Shown here: piece by piece, positions 26,196 to 26,225 of the stretch
Layout: each line of letters begins with the position of its first letter
How positions within the stretch are numbered: the stretch's first letter is position 1
Assembly (NCBI GenBank): GCA_002347965.1
Contig: DDYN01000048.1
Location: 1-26,225, forward strand
Reading direction: 5' to 3'
Source of the DNA: UBA2233 sp002347965 [NCBI: Nitrospirae bacterium UBA2233]
GTDB lineage: Bacteria > UBA2233
Length of the DNA stretch: 26,225 nucleotides
The notes under the pieces: generated by a model
Told to the model about the DNA's origin: nothing
Database searches by the model: none
What the model saw: only the letters and a program-made list of their open reading frames with translations
Position numbers and translations under genes: made by a program

Positions 26196-26225
26196 CCGTT
26201 CTCGTTATCCTCTTTCTGGACGAGC
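26192..26225 (-). CDS. C-terminal end of a gene upstream of atpI (partial)
   Basis: The last ten codons (LVQKEDNENG) and TGA at 26192-26194 of a minus-strand gene that enters from the right edge. The stop overlaps the next ATG by the ATGA arrangement, which indicates a real upstream operon gene. In comparable operons this place is held by an AtpZ-type small membrane protein, but ten residues cannot identify it. Confidence 0.5.
   Translation of the reverse strand, partial: LVQKEDNENG

Overview
The window looks like a chromosomal segment from a Gram-negative, probably anaerobic bacterium. It has an anaerobic (cobalt-early) cobalamin pathway, periplasmic c-type cytochromes, a SurA-like periplasmic chaperone, an atpI-atpB-atpE gene order, and the remains of a methylmalonyl-CoA epimerase. 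A Desulfobacterota (former Deltaproteobacteria) lineage fits best, but this is inference from gene content; no marker here proves it. TTG starts are used by several genes (rsmG, the flavoprotein, probably mfd).

Layout. Positions 1-3402 (+) hold the end of a cobalamin operon: partial cbiD, a cbiE-cbiT fusion, cbiG and cbiH, with overlapping or nearly touching ends. Positions 3548-6420 (-) hold rsmG, a class I O-methyltransferase and an APC-family amino acid permease, spaced 4-7 bases apart. Positions 6795-7970 (+) hold a stand-alone thiolase, closed by a strong terminator. Positions 7971-10560 are a loose, accessory-looking stretch: an aldehyde dehydrogenase with codon use unlike its neighbours, a triheme cytochrome c gene interrupted by an in-frame TGA right after its signal peptide, and a C-terminal fragment of methylmalonyl-CoA epimerase. 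A small monoheme cytochrome c (-) and rpmB (+) follow, divergently transcribed. Then, all on (-), come gltX, a RecA/KaiC-type ATPase, and a geranylgeranyl-reductase-type flavoprotein.

Positions 14743-17780 are the replication-origin locus: dnaA behind a near-consensus promoter with a structured leader, an origin-like dnaA-dnaN spacer with DnaA boxes repeated at exact 11-bp steps, and dnaN. Downstream on the same strand are tRNA-Val(CAC), mfd, a SurA/PpiC-type chaperone and uvrA. Mfd and UvrA are partners in transcription-coupled nucleotide excision repair. The window ends with the Fo genes atpE, atpB and an atpI-like gene on (-), convergent with uvrA (stop codons overlap), plus the last codons of an upstream gene.

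Most of the window is conserved housekeeping. The points most worth checking are the TGA-interrupted cytochrome (pseudogene or selenocysteine recoding), the 11-bp phased DnaA-box array, the dnaA leader, the likely acquired dehydrogenase, and the KaiC-like ATPase coupled to gltX. I found no CRISPR array, insertion sequence, phage gene or clear new multi-gene system.
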